Below, in pieces: positions 43,442 through 53,089 of a stretch of 64,000 nucleotides of DNA (position 1 is its first letter; every line of letters begins with the position of its first letter). Made by a program: the position numbers and the translations under genes. The notes under the pieces are model-generated. The model did no database searches. It saw nothing but the letters and a program-made list of their open reading frames with translations, and was not told the origin of the DNA. The DNA comes from Olsenella profusa (GTDB taxonomy: Bacteria; Actinomycetota; Coriobacteriia; Coriobacteriales; Atopobiaceae). Location: positions 62,001 through 126,000 of the forward strand of contig NZ_JACSNQ010000003.1 of NCBI RefSeq assembly GCF_016900315.1, read 5' to 3'.

Positions 43442-43515
43442 GCGTGCCGGCGGCCACGCATACCGCCATCGGCCCGGGTCTCCTTGGGCGCTTCCTATAG
43501 AGTCTGTGACCTGCG

Positions 43516-43528
43516 GGTTCTTCTCGCC
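43516..43528 (+). repeat. GGTTCTTCTCGCC motif, exact copy 4
   Basis: Exact plus-strand copy in the intergenic gap upstream of typA, 20 bases before the likely -10 element. Confidence 0.8.
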
Positions 43529-43547
43529 ATGCATACCGTCCGCGCTG

Positions 43548-43553
43548 TATAAT
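43548..43553 (+). promoter_or_regulatory. Likely -10 element of typA
   Basis: TATAAT 48 bases upstream of the typA start. No clear -35 hexamer is visible at the usual distance. Confidence 0.55.
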
Positions 43554-43600
43554 GCACCGGTTGCCGAATAGTTGCACACAGAACAGACCGAGAGGGACCC

Positions 43601-45439
43601 ATGCGCCAGGAGAACATTAGAAACATCGCGATCATCGCGCACGTCGACCATGGCAAGACCACGCTCGTGGACCAGATGCTCAAGGCCACGGACGCCTTCC
43701 GCGAGAACCAGCAGGTCCAGGAGCGCGTGCTTGACTCCAACGACCAGGAGCGCGAGCGCGGCATCACCATCCTGGCGAAGAACATCTCGATCGAGTATCA
43801 GGGCGTCAAGATCAACGTCATCGACACGCCGGGCCACGCCGACTTCGGTGGCGAGGTGGAGCGCGTGCTGCGCATGGCCGACGGGGCGCTGCTGCTGGTG
43901 GACGCCGCCGAGGGCCCAATGCCGCAGACGCGCTTCGTGCTTCGCCACGCCATCGACGCGCACCTGGCCATCATGATTGTGGTCAACAAGATCGACCGCG
44001 AGGGCGCGCGCCCGGAGGAGGTCGTCAACGACTCCCTCGACCTCATGATGGACCTCGGCGCCACCGACGAGCAGCTCGAGTTTGCCATGGAGCACGTGGT
44101 CTACGCCTCCGCAGTCAACGGCTTCGCCCGCCTGGCGCCCGACGACGGCAACATGGACATGTACCCGCTGCTGGACATGATCGTGGACGCGCTGCCCGCC
44201 CCCGACGTGGACGTGGACGGCCCGCTGGCCATGCAGTGCGTGACCATCGACCACTCCGAGTACGTGGGTCGCATCGGCATCGGGCGCATCTACTCCGGCA
44301 CCATCCACGACGGCGACAAGATCCTTGTGGTGAAGAACGACGGCTCCCGTGCCATGAGCCAGGTCAAGCAGCTCTTCACCTTTGACTACCTGGGCCGCAA
44401 GGAGGCCACCGAGGTGGCCGCCGGCGACATCGCGGCCGTGGTGGGCGTGGACTCCACCGACATCGGCGACGTCTACACCGACCCCGACAACCCCGTGGAG
44501 CTGGAGCCCATCGAGATCGACCCGCCGACGCTCTCCGTCATCTTCGAGCCGTCGACCTCCCCGCTCGTGGGCCGCGAGGGCGACATCGTGGGCGGCCGCC
44601 AGCTCAAGGAGCGCCTGATGCAGGAGCGCGAGAACAACGTGACCATGCGCATCGAGGAGCTTCCCGACAAGACCGGCATCGAGGTGGCCGGCCGCGGCAT
44701 CCTGCACCTCTCCGTGCTCATGGAGACCATGCGCCGCGAGGGCTTCGAGTTCCAGGTGGGCCGCCCGCGCGTGCTCTTCAAGAAGGACGAGAACGGCGCC
44801 ATGACCGAGCCGGTGGAGCAGGCCGTGGTGGAGTGTCCCGGCGAGTACTCCGGCAAGGTCATCGAGGTCTTCGGCAACGCCGGCGGCACCATGTCGAGCA
44901 TGGAGACCGGCACCACGCAGACCCACCTTGAGTTCAAGATCCCCACGCGCGGCATCATGGGCCTCAAGAACCGCATCCTGAACGTCACCCACGGCGAGGC
45001 CGTGTTCTACCACACGTTCCTCGAGTACGGCCCCTATGCCGGTGAGATCGGCGTGCGCCAGAACGGCGCGATGATCTCCATGTCCACCGACAAGGCCGTG
45101 GCCTACGCGCTCGGCACGCTGCAGGAGCGCGGCCAGCTCTTCGTGGGTCCCGGCGACGAGTGCTACGAGGGCATGCTCGTGGGCGAGCGCTCCAAGCCCG
45201 GCGACATGGTGGTCAACATTGCACGCACCAAGAGCCTCGGCAACCAGCGCAGCTCCACCGCCGACATCGCGGTGCAGCTCACCCCTCCGCGCACCTTCAC
45301 GCTGGAGGAGGCGCTCGAGTACATCATGGACGACGAGCTCGTGGAGGTCACGCCCAAGAGCATCCGCATGCGCAAGCGCATCCTCTCCGAGACCGAGCGC
45401 CGCAAGTGGGCCGTGCGCACGGGCAAGGTGAAGAAGTAG
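43601..45439 (+). CDS. typA: Ribosome-associated GTPase TypA/BipA
   Basis: 612-residue translational GTPase that binds the ribosome and aids assembly and stress responses. G1 is [13 protein letters not shown] (about 14-26), switch I ends [12 protein letters not shown]3 is [16 protein letters not shown] and G4 is [10 protein letters not shown]. The EF-G-like domain III and the BipA-specific C-terminal domain ([18 protein letters not shown]) are present. A hairpin terminator follows before the convergent TRIC gene. Confidence 0.97.
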   Translation: MRQENIRNIAIIAHVDHGKTTLVDQMLKATDAFRENQQVQERVLDSNDQERERGITILAKNISIEYQGVKINVIDTPGHADFGGEVERVLRMADGALLLVDAAEGPMPQTRFVLRHAIDAHLAIMIVVNKIDREGARPEEVVNDSLDLMMDLGATDEQLEFAMEHVVYASAVNGFARLAPDDGNMDMYPLLDMIVDALPAPDVDVDGPLAMQCVTIDHSEYVGRIGIGRIYSGTIHDGDKILVVKNDGSRAMSQVKQLFTFDYLGRKEATEVAAGDIAAVVGVDSTDIGDVYTDPDNPVELEPIEIDPPTLSVIFEPSTSPLVGREGDIVGGRQLKERLMQERENNVTMRIEELPDKTGIEVAGRGILHLSVLMETMRREGFEFQVGRPRVLFKKDENGAMTEPVEQAVVECPGEYSGKVIEVFGNAGGTMSSMETGTTQTHLEFKIPTRGIMGLKNRILNVTHGEAVFYHTFLEYGPYAGEIGVRQNGAMISMSTDKAVAYALGTLQERGQLFVGPGDECYEGMLVGERSKPGDMVVNIARTKSLGNQRSSTADIAVQLTPPRTFTLEEALEYIMDDELVEVTPKSIRMRKRILSETERRKWAVRTGKVKK

Positions 45440-45477
45440 CGTCTCGCAGTGCCTCTGTGACGCGCAACCGCTCCGTT

Positions 45478-45513
45478 CGCCTGTGTCGCCTCTCCGGCGG
45501 CGCAGGCGTTTTT
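45478..45513 (+). terminator. Terminator after typA
   Basis: CGCCTGTGTCGCC pairs with GGCGGCGCAGGCG (two G-U pairs), then TTTTTCTT. It reaches the stop of the convergent TRIC gene. Confidence 0.8.
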
Positions 45514-45514
45514 C

Positions 45515-46261
45515 TTAGCCGCGCCGCGAGCGCCTGTGGGCCTTGCGCCAGCGTGTCACGCGGACGCGCCGGGCAGCGCGCTGCACCGGCTCGACCACGC
45601 GCGGCGCGAGGTCCACGTCTGCCGGCGTCTTGACGTTGAACCGCAGGGACCACCGGCGCAGCCCGATGGTCACGAGGATGCAGAGGACCGCGCCCCAGAG
45701 CTTGTTCAGGGAGCACAGCACCACGGCAAGGTAGTAGACGACCGACCCGGCCAGCGCGCAGACCGCGTAGAGGTTCGAGCGCTGGAAGATCCGTGGCACC
45801 TCGCCCAGGAAGACGTCGCGCAGCATGCCACCCCCCACGCCGGTCATGATGCCCATGAGCACGCACGAGGCCGGGAGCATCCCGTAGACCAGCGCCTTGT
45901 CGGTGCCCACCAGCGCAAAGAGCGCCACGGCCATGATGTCCAGCCACTCCAGGAGGTTTGGGACGCTGTCCAGGGAGCGAGGGAAGAGGAAGCCCAGCAG
46001 ACCCGTGGCGGCGCTCGCCAGGATGGCAAACGGCGAGTCCAGCATGTAGACGCTCCCCACCTGCATCATGACGTCTCGGATGAGGCCGCCGCCCAGCCCG
46101 CACAGGAGGGCCAGTCCCACAAACCCCACCGCGTCCAGGTGTCGCACGCGGGCTACGAGCACGCCGCCCGCAGACCCCACGATCACCGACGCGAGGTCAA
46201 CCCACGTGGGCAGCGAAACGGCCGCGAACTCGGGGTTGATGGTGGAGAAGATCTCTGGCAC
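45515..46261 (-). CDS. TRIC-type (UPF0126/YadS) membrane protein
   Basis: 248 residues with about seven membrane helices. The duplicated glycine-rich signature is clear: LLCGLGGGLIRDVMM (first repeat) and TGVGGGMLRDVFLGEVP (second repeat). Prokaryotic TRIC proteins form trimeric cation channels; some UPF0126 members are proposed glycine or other small-molecule transporters. GTG 46261 was chosen because AAGGAG lies five bases upstream; the long upstream frame is unsupported. The C-terminal 45 residues are strongly basic. Confidence 0.9.
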   Translation of the reverse strand: MPEIFSTINPEFAAVSLPTWVDLASVIVGSAGGVLVARVRHLDAVGFVGLALLCGLGGGLIRDVMMQVGSVYMLDSPFAILASAATGLLGFLFPRSLDSVPNLLEWLDIMAVALFALVGTDKALVYGMLPASCVLMGIMTGVGGGMLRDVFLGEVPRIFQRSNLYAVCALAGSVVYYLAVVLCSLNKLWGAVLCILVTIGLRRWSLRFNVKTPADVDLAPRVVEPVQRAARRVRVTRWRKAHRRSRRG

Positions 46262-46396
46262 GTGCGCTCCTTGGGTCACTCCTGCGATGCCCGTCCATTG
46301 TTGCGCACCCCGCATCACACCGAGGCGAGAAAAACCATGAGATTGTGGTCGCGCGCGGGGCGCTCTTACGCTATACTGACCGCTGCAGCATTTCAT

Positions 46397-46487
46397 GGAG
46401 AGTTGTCCGAGTGGCCGAAGGAGCACGATTGGAAATCGTGTAGGCGCCTAAAGCGTCTCCAGGGTTCAAATCCCTGACTCTCCGCCA
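46397..46487 (+). tRNA. tRNA-Ser (anticodon GGA)
   Basis: 91-base class II tRNA: acceptor GGAGAGT/ACTCTCC, anticodon loop TTGGAAA (GGA), long variable arm TAGGCGCCTAAAGCGTCTCC, T-arm GGGTTCAAATCCC, encoded CCA. Confidence 0.98.
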
Positions 46488-46527
46488 GAACTTTCTCGTG
46501 GCGCCTTCGGGCGCCACGTCACCCTTC

Positions 46528-46617
46528 GGAGGGGTGGCAGAGTGGTTGAATGCGGCGGTCTCGAAAACCGTTTACCCCTTCGGGGGTACGAGGGTTCGAA
46601 TCCCTCCTCCTCCGCCA
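46528..46617 (+). tRNA. tRNA-Ser (anticodon CGA)
   Basis: 90-base class II tRNA: acceptor GGAGGGG/CTCCTCC (one G-U), anticodon loop CTCGAAA (CGA), variable arm TACCCCTTCGGGGGTA, T-arm GGGTTCGAATCCC, encoded CCA. A GTGGCGCC-TTCG-GGCGCCAC hairpin separates it from the preceding tRNA-Ser. Confidence 0.98.
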
Positions 46618-46744
46618 GAGCATGAATGGGTCGGCACGCAGGCGCGGGTCGGCCTTTTTCATGTCGCTAAACTGCCTCCCCTGCAAACCTTCCCCCGTAC
46701 GTTTGGGGTACGCTACAGGAAGTCCACGACCAAGGGGGGGACAG

Positions 46745-48112
46745 ATGGTATCTGAGAACGAACTCGAAGGCTTCCGCCGCGACCGCTACTTTGCGCGCTC
46801 CTGGGCCCTGCTTACCAGGGACCGTGGCTGGGTCAAGCCCGTCCTCGTCATGACCGTGGCACTGCTCGTGCCCGTCGTGGGAGTACTCGGCGTCATGGGC
46901 TACGTCCTCGAGTGGGCACGCCTGACCGCCTGGGGCGTCAACTCCGCCCCCAAGCAGCGCGACGTGGCCGTGGGCGCCTGTATCGCCAGCGGCTGGCGCG
47001 CCCTGGTGGTGATGGTCGTCTGGGGCATCTGCGTGGGCCTCATCGGCGGCGTGCTGGCCGTGGTCCCGCTTCTGGGCGGCCTGCTCTCGTTTGCGTGGAC
47101 CGTCTTCGGCATCTTCCTGAACCTCGTGCTCATGGCGGCCCTCGTCCGCGCCACCATCTACCAGGAGATCAAGGCCGGCCTGCGTGTGCCCACGATCTGG
47201 CAGATGGCCTCGCACGACGCAGGCGGCCTCCTGCGCGTCCTGGGCATCCAGGTCGTGGGTAGCGTCATCATCGGCGCGATCACCTTCGTCGTGGTCTTTG
47301 CGACGATGATGAGCATCCTCCCGCAGCTCATCTACCTCTTCGAGTACATCGCGGCCTATGAGAGCATCATGTCAGACTCCATGCTCGCCGGCCTCATAAT
47401 CTCTCGGGTCATCTCGATCCTGCTCTCCCAGTGGCCGGCCCTCGTGGTGCTGACGCTGGTCGGCGGCTTCTTTGGCATCGTGGTGAACATGCTCGCCCTC
47501 ACGTCCGTGGGCCTCTGGATGCGTCAGTTCAACGTGGGTGCCTGGACCCGCGAGGAGGACCCGCTGCCTCCCTACGTGAGCGACCCGCGCGACGCCGGCC
47601 CCTCCTACGGCTACGGCTCCGCCCCGCAGCAGCCGCCCGTACCGCCGACCCCGGGTGCCCCCGCTTCCGGCCCGGCCCCGTCTGCCGACCCTGCGCAGGC
47701 CGCGCCTACTGCCGGCGCTCCCGCAGGGACGAGCCCCGACAGCGCGACGCCCTACAACGTGAGCCCGACCCCGGCAGCCCCGTCCCCCGCCGGCGAGAAG
47801 ACCGACTACACCGACGGCTCCTGGGTCAGGGAGGTCACGCCCGCCGCCGCGGCGCCAGACGCCGCGCAGGTCCCGGCCGCACCAGTTGTAAACGTGGCTC
47901 CCGCAGCGCCGGTGCAGTCCGCGCCCACCCCGGTACCCGCGGCCAGCCCCGAGCCGCCCGAGCCGCCGGCTGCGTCCCAGGACGGCCCCGTGGCGCCGCC
48001 CGCGCCGCCCGAGCCCGCCGCTCCCGCGCAGGGCAGCGAGCCCACGTCCTTCTCGCCGGTGAGCGAGGAGGGGCCGGAGGGCCCCGCGAAGCCCGAGGGA
48101 CCCATCTCCTAG
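46745..48112 (+). CDS. DUF4013 membrane protein with Pro/Ala-rich tail
   Basis: 455 residues. Residues 1-265 contain about six hydrophobic segments with the DUF4013-like pattern (ALLVPVVGVLGVMGYVLEWAR near residue 40). The remaining 190 residues are a low-complexity Pro/Ala/Ser tail, cytoplasmic or exposed, ending with SFSPVSEEGPEG. That SFSP is encoded by a copy of the CTTCTCGCC DNA word, as in two other disordered tails in the window. ATG 46745 follows AAGGGGGGG. Function unknown; it may be an envelope scaffold. A terminator hairpin follows. Confidence 0.8.
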   Translation: MVSENELEGFRRDRYFARSWALLTRDRGWVKPVLVMTVALLVPVVGVLGVMGYVLEWARLTAWGVNSAPKQRDVAVGACIASGWRALVVMVVWGICVGLIGGVLAVVPLLGGLLSFAWTVFGIFLNLVLMAALVRATIYQEIKAGLRVPTIWQMASHDAGGLLRVLGIQVVGSVIIGAITFVVVFATMMSILPQLIYLFEYIAAYESIMSDSMLAGLIISRVISILLSQWPALVVLTLVGGFFGIVVNMLALTSVGLWMRQFNVGAWTREEDPLPPYVSDPRDAGPSYGYGSAPQQPPVPPTPGAPASGPAPSADPAQAAPTAGAPAGTSPDSATPYNVSPTPAAPSPAGEKTDYTDGSWVREVTPAAAAPDAAQVPAAPVVNVAPAAPVQSAPTPVPAASPEPPEPPAASQDGPVAPPAPPEPAAPAQGSEPTSFSPVSEEGPEGPAKPEGPIS

Positions 48113-48144
48113 GGGCCGTCACGCCGTGCCTGTGAAGACCATGT

Positions 48145-48180
48145 GGACGCCGGGAGGCAGCGCGCCTTCCGGCGTCCTCT
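48145..48180 (+). terminator. Hairpin terminator after the DUF4013 gene
   Basis: 9-bp stem GGACGCCGG / CCGGCGTCC with extra wobble pairs, followed by TCT. The T tract is weak. Confidence 0.6.
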
Positions 48181-48402
48181 GCGTTATGGGCTCCTACCAC
48201 GGCGGACCCCGCACTGGTGAAAGGGTGTGGGAAGGCAGGCGTGCGTCATCTGTCACGCCGGCTGGGTACCATCCCGGAAGAGGGGAAGTCGTGGAGGTTT
48301 TCGCAGGTACCCGTTGACTGTGATAGGATGTCCAGTCGAACCTTTCCTGCTCCGGGCGCACCTTCACTTCCCGGAGCCATTAGCCCAGAGGAGGTGAAAC
48401 AC

Positions 48403-48690
48403 ATGAAGGCCTATGAACTGCTGTACTTTGTCGACCCCACGTGCAACGAGGAGACCCGCGCTGGCATCATGAAGCGCATCGAGGTCGCCCTTGGCGATGG
48501 CAAGGTTGACAGCGTCGAGGACTGGGGCAAGCGCAAGCTCGCCTTTGAGGTCGACGACCTTACCGAGGGTGACTACATCCTCATCAACTTCCACGCAGAT
48601 CCCACCGTTATCGCCGAGCTCGACCGAGTTCTGCGCATCAACGACGCCGTGAAGCGTCACATGGTGGTCCGTCGTCCGGACAAGGACTAG
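48403..48690 (+). CDS. rpsF: 30S ribosomal protein S6
   Basis: 95 residues: MKAYELLYFVDP start, KRKLAFEV, TEGDYILINF and LRINDAVKRHMVVRRP typical of S6. ATG 48403 follows GAGGAGGTG. It is first gene of the conserved rpsF-ssb-rpsR run. The 290-base gap before it contains a possible -10 (TAGGAT near 48323) but no recognised regulatory element. Confidence 0.97.
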   Translation: MKAYELLYFVDPTCNEETRAGIMKRIEVALGDGKVDSVEDWGKRKLAFEVDDLTEGDYILINFHADPTVIAELDRVLRINDAVKRHMVVRRPDKD

Positions 48691-48735
48691 GCATGGAAGC
48701 GCGGGCCCAAGCGGCCCGCAGAGAGGAAGTGAGTC

Positions 48736-49236
48736 ATGAGCATCAACAGGGTGAACATTTCGGGAAACCTGACCAGGGACCCCGAACTGCGCATGACGAA
48801 CAGCGGCATGCAGATTCTTTCCTTTGGTGTCGCCGTCAACGACCGTCGTCGCAACCAGCAGTCCGGCGAGTGGGAGGACTACCCCAACTTCGTTGACTGC
48901 GTTGTCTTTGGCGCCCGCGCCGAACCGCTCTCCCGCTTCCTCTCCAAGGGCTCGAAGGTTGCCGTCGAGGGCAAGCTTCGGTACAGCTCCTGGGAGACCA
49001 AGGACGGCCAGAGGCGCAGCAAGCTCGAGGTCGTCGTCGACGAGGTGGACCTCTTCAGTTCGAGGGACCAGCAAGGTGGCGGCGCGCAGGCTTCCTACCA
49101 GGCAACCTCGTCGTACGGCGCGCCCGTTGCCGCCGCCCCGCAGCCCGCGCCTGCCATGTCGCAGCAGGGCGGCTACACGCGGCCCGTCCAGACCCCGCCG
49201 GCGACTGACGTCTACGACGAGGACATCCCGTTCTAA
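48736..49236 (+). CDS. ssb: Single-stranded DNA-binding protein
   Basis: 166 residues: OB fold (VNISGNLTRDPELR, FVDCVVFGARAE, VAVEGKLRYSSW) in residues 1-105, then a Gly/Ala/Gln/Pro linker and the acidic partner-binding tip DVYDEDIPF. It coats single-stranded DNA in replication and recombination. It sits between rpsF and rpsR in the usual order. Confidence 0.98.
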   Translation: MSINRVNISGNLTRDPELRMTNSGMQILSFGVAVNDRRRNQQSGEWEDYPNFVDCVVFGARAEPLSRFLSKGSKVAVEGKLRYSSWETKDGQRRSKLEVVVDEVDLFSSRDQQGGGAQASYQATSSYGAPVAAAPQPAPAMSQQGGYTRPVQTPPATDVYDEDIPF

Positions 49237-49290
49237 CCACCGGGCGACAGGGCGTGAGCCTGCGTCGCCAACAGAAAGGCAAAACAAGAC

Positions 49291-49563
49291 ATGGCTAAGC
49301 AGAAGCAAGACTATCAGCGCCAGCCGCGTCGCAAGTACTGCCAGTTCTGCAAGGAGGAGACCGAGTACATCGACTACAAGGATGTGCAGCTTCTCCGCAA
49401 GTACATGACCGACCGCGGCAAGATCAAGCCGCGCCGCGTCACTGGCGTCTGCACGCAGCACCAGCACGACATCGCGCTCGCTATCAAGCGCGCCCGCGAG
49501 ATGGCGCTTCTTCCCTACACCATCCCCGTGGTCTCCAGCCGCGGCGGCCGCAACCGCGGCTAG
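49291..49563 (+). CDS. rpsR: 30S ribosomal protein S18
   Basis: 90 residues, containing [36 protein letters not shown] and [10 protein letters not shown], all diagnostic of S18. The paired Cys at the N-terminus (CQFC) are of the zinc-binding type. It is 54 bases downstream of ssb. Confidence 0.97.
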   Translation: MAKQKQDYQRQPRRKYCQFCKEETEYIDYKDVQLLRKYMTDRGKIKPRRVTGVCTQHQHDIALAIKRAREMALLPYTIPVVSSRGGRNRG

Positions 49564-49591
49564 GCGCCTTTTCGGGAGAAGAGCGCAGGCA

Positions 49592-50656
49592 ATGAGCGGC
49601 TGGCCCGACAACGGCTTCCCCACACCCCCGCAGGGGGCGGGGGATGCGCGTGAGCGCTCCACTGACGAACGGGGCATCGTGCCCGCCGGTCAGGGGAACG
49701 GACCACGCCGGCCGGCTCTTTCGCTGCCCTCGGGCCTGTTCTTCTGCGTGCTCGGAGGTGCGGTGGCGTCATCATCGATGGCGTTGCTCGCCCCGGCGCT
49801 CGTAGGGTACGGGTTCGTCTCTGCGTCATTTACGGGAGGGCCGCATGGCAAGGTGGCGGGGCTGGTGGCCTCCGTCGCCCCCGCGGTGGCCCTGAGCGTG
49901 ACGCTTGGGCCGTCGTCCATCGTCGCTGCCGTCATCTGCTGCCTTCTGGCGTGCGCGGCGGGCGAGCTTGCCCTTCGGGGTCGGCTCACGCCCGGTGTGG
50001 CCTGCGTGGCGGTCGCCCTTGCGGCGCTTGCGCAGATTGGGGCGGACAGCGTCGTCAGCGCCGCCCAGGGCACGACCATCGCCGCAAGCGTCGACTCGCT
50101 CGTGTCTGCCTACCAGGACTCGCTTTCCGAGACCTCGGTGGCGGCAGCGTCCCTGATGCAGCAGGTCCGGGCCGTGATGGCCATCATGTGGCCAACCGCC
50201 TACGTCCTGTCCACCGTGGCCGAGTACCTCTTCGCCTCGGTGGGAGTGACGCTTGCCGTAGCGCGGATCCCGGAGCCGTCCGTGAGGATGCCGCGTCACG
50301 CGGAGTTCGACCTCCCGCTGTGGGTGGTCGGCGTCCTCGTGGCAGGTGTCGCCGGGCTTGCCTTTGGGCTCACGGCCTCTGGGCCGGTGGCAGGCGTCGT
50401 CCTCATGGTCGCGGCCAACGTGGTCATGGCCCTGAGAGTCGCCCTTGCGGCGCAGGGACTCGCGGTGTTCGCCTGGCTCCTTGGGCGGCACCACCTCGGG
50501 CCGCTCGCGTGCCTGGTGCTCGGCGGCGCGGCGCTCTATCTCGAAGTACAGTTTTTCGTAATGACCCTCGTAGGTCTCGTGGACGTGTGGGCCAACTTCC
50601 GCCACCTCGCGCGTGGCGGGCGGCCTGGCGACAAGCAGATCGCGGGTCAAGACTAG
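49592..50656 (+). CDS. DUF2232 (YybS-like) membrane protein
   Basis: 354 residues with a 45-residue polar N-terminus and about eight hydrophobic helices. Position between rpsR and rplI and the topology match the YybS/DUF2232 family, whose role is unknown. Segments such as LGGAALYLEVQFFVMTLVGLVDVWANFR near the C-terminus fit the family. ATG 49592 is preceded by a modest GGGAGAAG site. Assignment rests partly on synteny. Confidence 0.8.
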   Translation: MSGWPDNGFPTPPQGAGDARERSTDERGIVPAGQGNGPRRPALSLPSGLFFCVLGGAVASSSMALLAPALVGYGFVSASFTGGPHGKVAGLVASVAPAVALSVTLGPSSIVAAVICCLLACAAGELALRGRLTPGVACVAVALAALAQIGADSVVSAAQGTTIAASVDSLVSAYQDSLSETSVAAASLMQQVRAVMAIMWPTAYVLSTVAEYLFASVGVTLAVARIPEPSVRMPRHAEFDLPLWVVGVLVAGVAGLAFGLTASGPVAGVVLMVAANVVMALRVALAAQGLAVFAWLLGRHHLGPLACLVLGGAALYLEVQFFVMTLVGLVDVWANFRHLARGGRPGDKQIAGQD

Positions 50657-50691
50657 GGTCGGCTTCGGCCGATCGACCGAAGGAGTGTCAC

Positions 50692-51222
50692 ATGAAAGTC
50701 ATCCTTTTGGGTGAGCTCCGGGGCAAGGGCGGAGAGGGCGACGTCGTAGAGGTCGCCCAGGGCTACGCGGAGAACTACCTGTTCCCCAACAAGATCGCCC
50801 AGCCTGCCACCCCGGGCAACATCAAGCAGCTCGAGGAGCGTCGTCACAACATCGAGAAGCGCGAGGCACAGCGCATCGCCACCGCCGAGGCCACCAAGGC
50901 CGCGCTCGACGGCAAGTCCGTGACCGTCGACGCCAAGATCGGCGAGGAGGGCCAGCTGTTCGGCTCCGTCACCCCCGCCCAGATCGCCGACGCCATCAAG
51001 GCTCAGCTCGGCGTCGAGGTCGACCGCAAGCGCGTCGGCCGCGGCAACAACATCAAGACCTCTGGCAAGCACGCCGTCGAGGTCAACCTCTACCGTGAGA
51101 TCACCGCGGTGGTCAACGTCCTCGTGGGCGTGACCGAGGAGGAGGCCGCCGAGGAGGAGGCCGACGCCGCCGAGACCGAGGCTGAGGCCGAGGTCACCGA
51201 GGAGGCCGCCGACGCCGAGTAG
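50692..51222 (+). CDS. rplI: 50S ribosomal protein L9
   Basis: 176 residues: N-domain MKVILLGELRGKGGEGDVVEV and GYAENYLFPNKIA, long connecting helix, and C-domain with GSVTPAQIADAI and IKTSGKHAVEVNLY. A 25-residue Glu/Ala tail extends beyond the usual end. ATG 50692 follows GAAGGAGTG. A strong terminator follows at 51301. Confidence 0.97.
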   Translation: MKVILLGELRGKGGEGDVVEVAQGYAENYLFPNKIAQPATPGNIKQLEERRHNIEKREAQRIATAEATKAALDGKSVTVDAKIGEEGQLFGSVTPAQIADAIKAQLGVEVDRKRVGRGNNIKTSGKHAVEVNLYREITAVVNVLVGVTEEEAAEEEADAAETEAEAEVTEEAADAE

Positions 51223-51300
51223 GCGCGGCACGAGGTTTTCAACGAGCCTCTCGCTGAGCTGGGAGTTTCTACAATAACCGCAGGTCAGCAAAGTGTAAGA

Positions 51301-51342
51301 AGGAGCCTCGGCTGGCAGGAGACCAGCCGGGGCTCCTCTTTG
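51301..51342 (+). terminator. Terminator after rplI
   Basis: 15-bp near-perfect stem AGGAGCCTCGGCTGG / CCAGCCGGGGCTCCT with a 7-base loop, followed by CTTT. Confidence 0.9.
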
Positions 51343-51610
51343 GCTCTGAATGTCGATACCAGCGTTTACCTGCGGCTTTGTTAGGCATATCACGCTTTTA
51401 CATACATTGTCATAGGTCCGGCCCGCCGCCTTCCGGCTCTGTTGAAAACTGGAAGAATTGTCTAAAACTTTTGAAATCCTGCGGGAATAGAAATGATGAA
51501 AACGTCGAAAGATGAAGAATCCGCCGGTTGACGGGGAGTTTTTTCTCATCGGGCGTGTCGAAGACCGGAGACGCTGAAAATGACCCCTTGACAGCGGGCC
51601 GTCGATGAAT

Positions 51611-51637
51611 GACACGAAGGGACTGTCCCCACGTATC
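51611..51637. repeat. REP-like element upstream of dnaB
   Basis: GACACGAAGGGACTGTCCCC followed by ACGTATC, an imperfect palindrome. It matches the element at 2709-2736 (GATACGAAGGGACCGTCCCC) at most positions, in the same plus-strand orientation. Confidence 0.6.
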
Positions 51638-51697
51638 ACTTCCATGGGCGGGGCCTTCGCTAGAATGTACGGACGGACCGGGAGCGAGGAGAGAGCC

Positions 51698-53089
51698 GTG
51701 GCGCAGAGTGACTACTCAGTGAACCCAACCAGGATGACGGTCGGCGGCGAGGGCGCCTCCATGCCGCAGGATCCCGAGGCCGAGGCCTCGGTGCTCTCCG
51801 CCATGATCGTCTCCCCCGACGCGCTGCAGGAGTGCCTCATCGACCTTGAGCCGGACGACTTCTACCTGCCCTCCAACCGCACGGTCTTTCTTGCCATGCG
51901 GGAGATGTTCGACAAGAACCTCCCCATAGACACCATCTCCCTGGCCGACTACCTCAAGAGCTCCGGCGAGCTCGAGCGCGTGGGCGGTCGGAGCTTCCTG
52001 CTGGGCCTGGGCAACAACTCGCTGGCGCTGGTGGGCTGGCGCCGGCACGTGGAGATGCTCCACCGTGACACCACGCTCCGCAAGATGATCAGTGCTGCGG
52101 CGCAGATCACGGCCCTCGCCTTCGACGCCCCGGAGGACACCAAGGAGGTTGTGGACCGCGCCGAGAAGCTCCTGCTGGACGTCACGGACCGCGACGTCCA
52201 CGCTGGCGAGCAGTCCCTCGAGGAAATCATGGCGGACCTCTACGAGGACCTCGGGCAGAACGCCGCCAACCACGACAAGCCGCTCGGCGTCTCCACGGGC
52301 TTCCCCCGCATCGACGAGACGCTGCTCGGCCTGCGTCCCGGCCAGATGATCGTCATCGGCGCACGCCCGGGTGTGGGCAAGACGTCCTTCGCGCTGAACC
52401 TTGCCACCAACGCCGCCTTTGCCGGGGCGTCGGTGGCGCTCTTCTCGCTGGAGATGTCCAAGGTGGAGATCGCCCAGAGGCTGCTGGCCGCAAACGCCCG
52501 CGTGGGCCTCCAGGAGATCCGCTCCGCCCGTATCAGAAACGAGCAGTGGCCGCAGATTCTTCAGGCCACCAACGACCTCTCCCAGCTTGACATCATGATT
52601 GACGACACCCCGGGTACCACCGTCACCGAGATTCGCGCCAAGGCGCGCCGCATCCTGCACGGCAAGCCGCTCGGCTTGGTGATTATCGACTATCTGCAGC
52701 TCATCTCGCCACCGGCCGGGGGGCGCCGCGCGGACAGCCGCGCCACCGAGGTCTCCGAGATGAGCCGCGGCATCAAGATCATGGCCAAGGACCTCGAGGT
52801 GCCGGTTGTGGCACTCTCCCAACTCAACCGTACCGTGGAGAACCGCACCGGCAAGCGCCCGCAGCTCTCCGACCTGCGCGAGTCCGGCTCCATCGAGCAG
52901 GACGCCGACATCGTGGCCCTGCTCGACCGCTCGATGAACGAGGAGGAGGCCGCCCGCGACGACCGCCCGGACATGAACGAGACCACGTTCATCATCGCCA
53001 AGAACCGCTCCGGCGCGCTGGCTGACATCGCGCTTACGTTCTTGCCGGGGTCCACCAAGTTCGTCGAGGTGGACAGCTTCCACAGCTAG
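51698..53089 (+). CDS. dnaB: Replicative DNA helicase
   Basis: 463-residue hexameric helicase of the replication fork. The N-terminal domain (PQDPEAEASVLSAMI, residues about 20-120) is followed by a linker and the RecA-like domain: Walker A GARPGVGKTSFALNLA, VALFSLEMSK, Walker B LVIIDYLQLI, and LSQLNRTVENR and KNRSGALADIAL. GTG 51698 follows GAGGAGAG. The stop codon's last base begins the 50-bp inverted repeat, so that element must have inserted, or arisen, exactly at the gene end. Confidence 0.97.
   Translation: MAQSDYSVNPTRMTVGGEGASMPQDPEAEASVLSAMIVSPDALQECLIDLEPDDFYLPSNRTVFLAMREMFDKNLPIDTISLADYLKSSGELERVGGRSFLLGLGNNSLALVGWRRHVEMLHRDTTLRKMISAAAQITALAFDAPEDTKEVVDRAEKLLLDVTDRDVHAGEQSLEEIMADLYEDLGQNAANHDKPLGVSTGFPRIDETLLGLRPGQMIVIGARPGVGKTSFALNLATNAAFAGASVALFSLEMSKVEIAQRLLAANARVGLQEIRSARIRNEQWPQILQATNDLSQLDIMIDDTPGTTVTEIRAKARRILHGKPLGLVIIDYLQLISPPAGGRRADSRATEVSEMSRGIKIMAKDLEVPVVALSQLNRTVENRTGKRPQLSDLRESGSIEQDADIVALLDRSMNEEEAARDDRPDMNETTFIIAKNRSGALADIALTFLPGSTKFVEVDSFHS

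Larger units (their letters stand above)
51223..51697. other. 475-base gap between rplI and dnaB
   Basis: Holds the rplI terminator (51301-51342), an AT-rich stretch (about 51430-51500), a REP-like element (51611-51637) and a possible dnaB -10 (TAGAAT at 51661). Around 51575 the sequence GAAAATGACCCCTTGACAG resembles the GAAA...TTGAC repeats near 13.45 kb. No gene is seen. Confidence 0.6.

Noticed and set aside
33719-46341. Shared 15-mer GAGAAAAACCATGAG at 33719 and 46327
   Set aside because: Only two copies; the 46327 copy overlaps a variant of the 13-bp word, so it is not treated as a separate repeat family.
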